NCBI GenBank assembly: GCA_028565635.1 | Contig: JAOXYB010016565.1 | Location: 1 to 19,062, forward strand | Length of the DNA: 19,062 nt | Reading direction: 5' to 3' | Source of the DNA: Phoronis ovalis | Taxonomy: Eukaryota; Phoronida; Phoronidae | In this document: positions 18,504 through 19,062 of the stretch, piece by piece | How the letters are laid out: every line of letters starts with the position of its first letter | How positions within the stretch are numbered: the first letter of the stretch is position 1 | Translations under genes and position numbers: made by a program | Notes under the pieces: model-generated | Told to the model about the DNA's origin: nothing | Databases searched by the model: none | What the model saw: only the letters and a program-made list of their open reading frames with translations

Positions 18504-18728
18504 TTATTGAAAATTCTCAAAATCGTTATATCCCATTGCGGACCCGTATTGGGATTCCATTCCCTTCATCAGATGTCTTTCTTCATGTTCCTCACCACTG
18601 CATGACGCTTTGCATCCAGCTACGTCGCATATCCAACCAGGACTCACGCCACGAGGATCCATCGGTGAATATTGTGGAATATTAGCTATGGAGGTTTGTA
18701 GATATCGTGTACAAAAAGCAACGAGAAA
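18504..18728 (-). CDS. Peripherin-2/ROM1-like tetraspanin C, last exon only (partial)
   Basis: A 3' terminal exon begins after a tttatttcag acceptor at 18729-18731 and codes 74 residues to a TAA at 18506-18504. It opens in phase 0 at the end of TM4 (FLVAFCTRYLQTS) and continues with SPMDPRGVSPGW, matching exon 3 of A and B nearly position by position and the RYLQTS and GW of vertebrate peripherin-2. The exons for TM1-TM4 and the large loop must lie to the right of this window. Unlike A and B, the frame runs to a stop inside exon 3, after a Cys-, Glu- and Met-containing tail ending NDFENFQ, so no basic tail is added. An internal gtgagg in phase 1, around residue 44 of this exon, could be an alternative donor, but I see no exon 4 downstream. 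Confidence 0.85.
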   Translation of the reverse strand, partial: FLVAFCTRYLQTSIANIPQYSPMDPRGVSPGWICDVAGCKASCSGEEHEERHLMKGMESQYGSAMGYNDFENFQ

Positions 18729-19062
18729 CTGAAATAAAATTGTAATGCCAGAATCTAGAGTGCTATTAGTTGTTTCCTGCAATGTTACTATTTAATGAAT
18801 GCATGTTATTGGCTTCCTTTAAAGATGAATACAAGTAAAAAAAACTGCTGTTTATCAGACGCTACTTTCATGCCGCGATTCATGCAGTTGTCTCGGGAGG
18901 TTGAAGACTGTTGTCTTATATAGTGTAGAGGTGGCTTATACCAGGCGCGGATACATGGGGATATCCGCCGTTTTCTGGAACACGATCACGAAATTTCTGG
19001 GGAAAAAAATCCTAGAAAACCCTATAAAAATCATGTTAAAAGTTGTTTCGAAAACGGTCTCG
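18729..19062 (-). other. Intron 2 of tetraspanin C, right edge
   Basis: Noncoding sequence upstream of the last exon of C. No exon encoding FSCC or PCIH is visible before the edge. The stretch from about 18945 to the end (GGCGCGGATAC, then A-rich words) looks more GC-mixed than its surroundings and could be part of a dispersed repeat, but it is cut by the window. Confidence 0.5.

Noticed and set aside
1-19062. tRNA genes, rRNA, CRISPR arrays, bacterial operons or viral genes
   Set aside because: None recognised by eye. The split genes and the families present point to an animal nuclear genome.

Overview
The window looks like nuclear DNA of an animal, probably a marine invertebrate and perhaps a lophotrochozoan such as a mollusc; the phylum is a guess. 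The evidence is split genes with GT..AG introns, AT-rich noncoding DNA, microsatellites, and two animal gene families: a globin with the two classical globin introns, and tetraspanins of the peripherin-2/ROM1 (rds) type. There are no operons, ribosome-binding sites or bacterial features.

Layout. 1-2874: upstream flank with no gene that I can support. 2875-5934 (+): a three-exon globin with a lipid-anchor N-terminus (Met-Gly-Cys) and an unusual haem pocket (His at CD1, Arg at E7, by ungapped spacing). 5935-7012: convergent 3' flanks. 7013-12041 (-): rds-like tetraspanin A, four exons, 417 aa predicted. 12042-12998: its promoter and the 3' end of the next gene, with a tandemly duplicated poly(A) signal. 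12999-17028 (-): rds-like tetraspanin B, four exons, 644 aa predicted, with a very long basic, disordered-looking tail of about 316 residues. 17029-18503: promoter of B, microsatellite, a small palindromic insertion and the 3' flank of a third copy. 18504-18728 (-): last exon of rds-like tetraspanin C, whose upstream exons lie beyond the right edge.

The three tetraspanins are tandem paralogues on the minus strand. A and B share intron phases (2, 0, 1), first exons of identical length, six extracellular-loop cysteines and a promoter block with a full CRE (TGACGTCA). Their tetraspanin cores are conserved while the cytoplasmic tails differ sharply: none beyond exon 3 in C, 81 residues from exon 4 in A, 316 in B. 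Vertebrate peripherin-2 shapes the rim of photoreceptor discs. A related membrane-curving role is plausible here but is inference. Introns hold an approximately 0.8-kb inverted-repeat element, a triplicated 15-mer and CA- and GAT-rich microsatellites.
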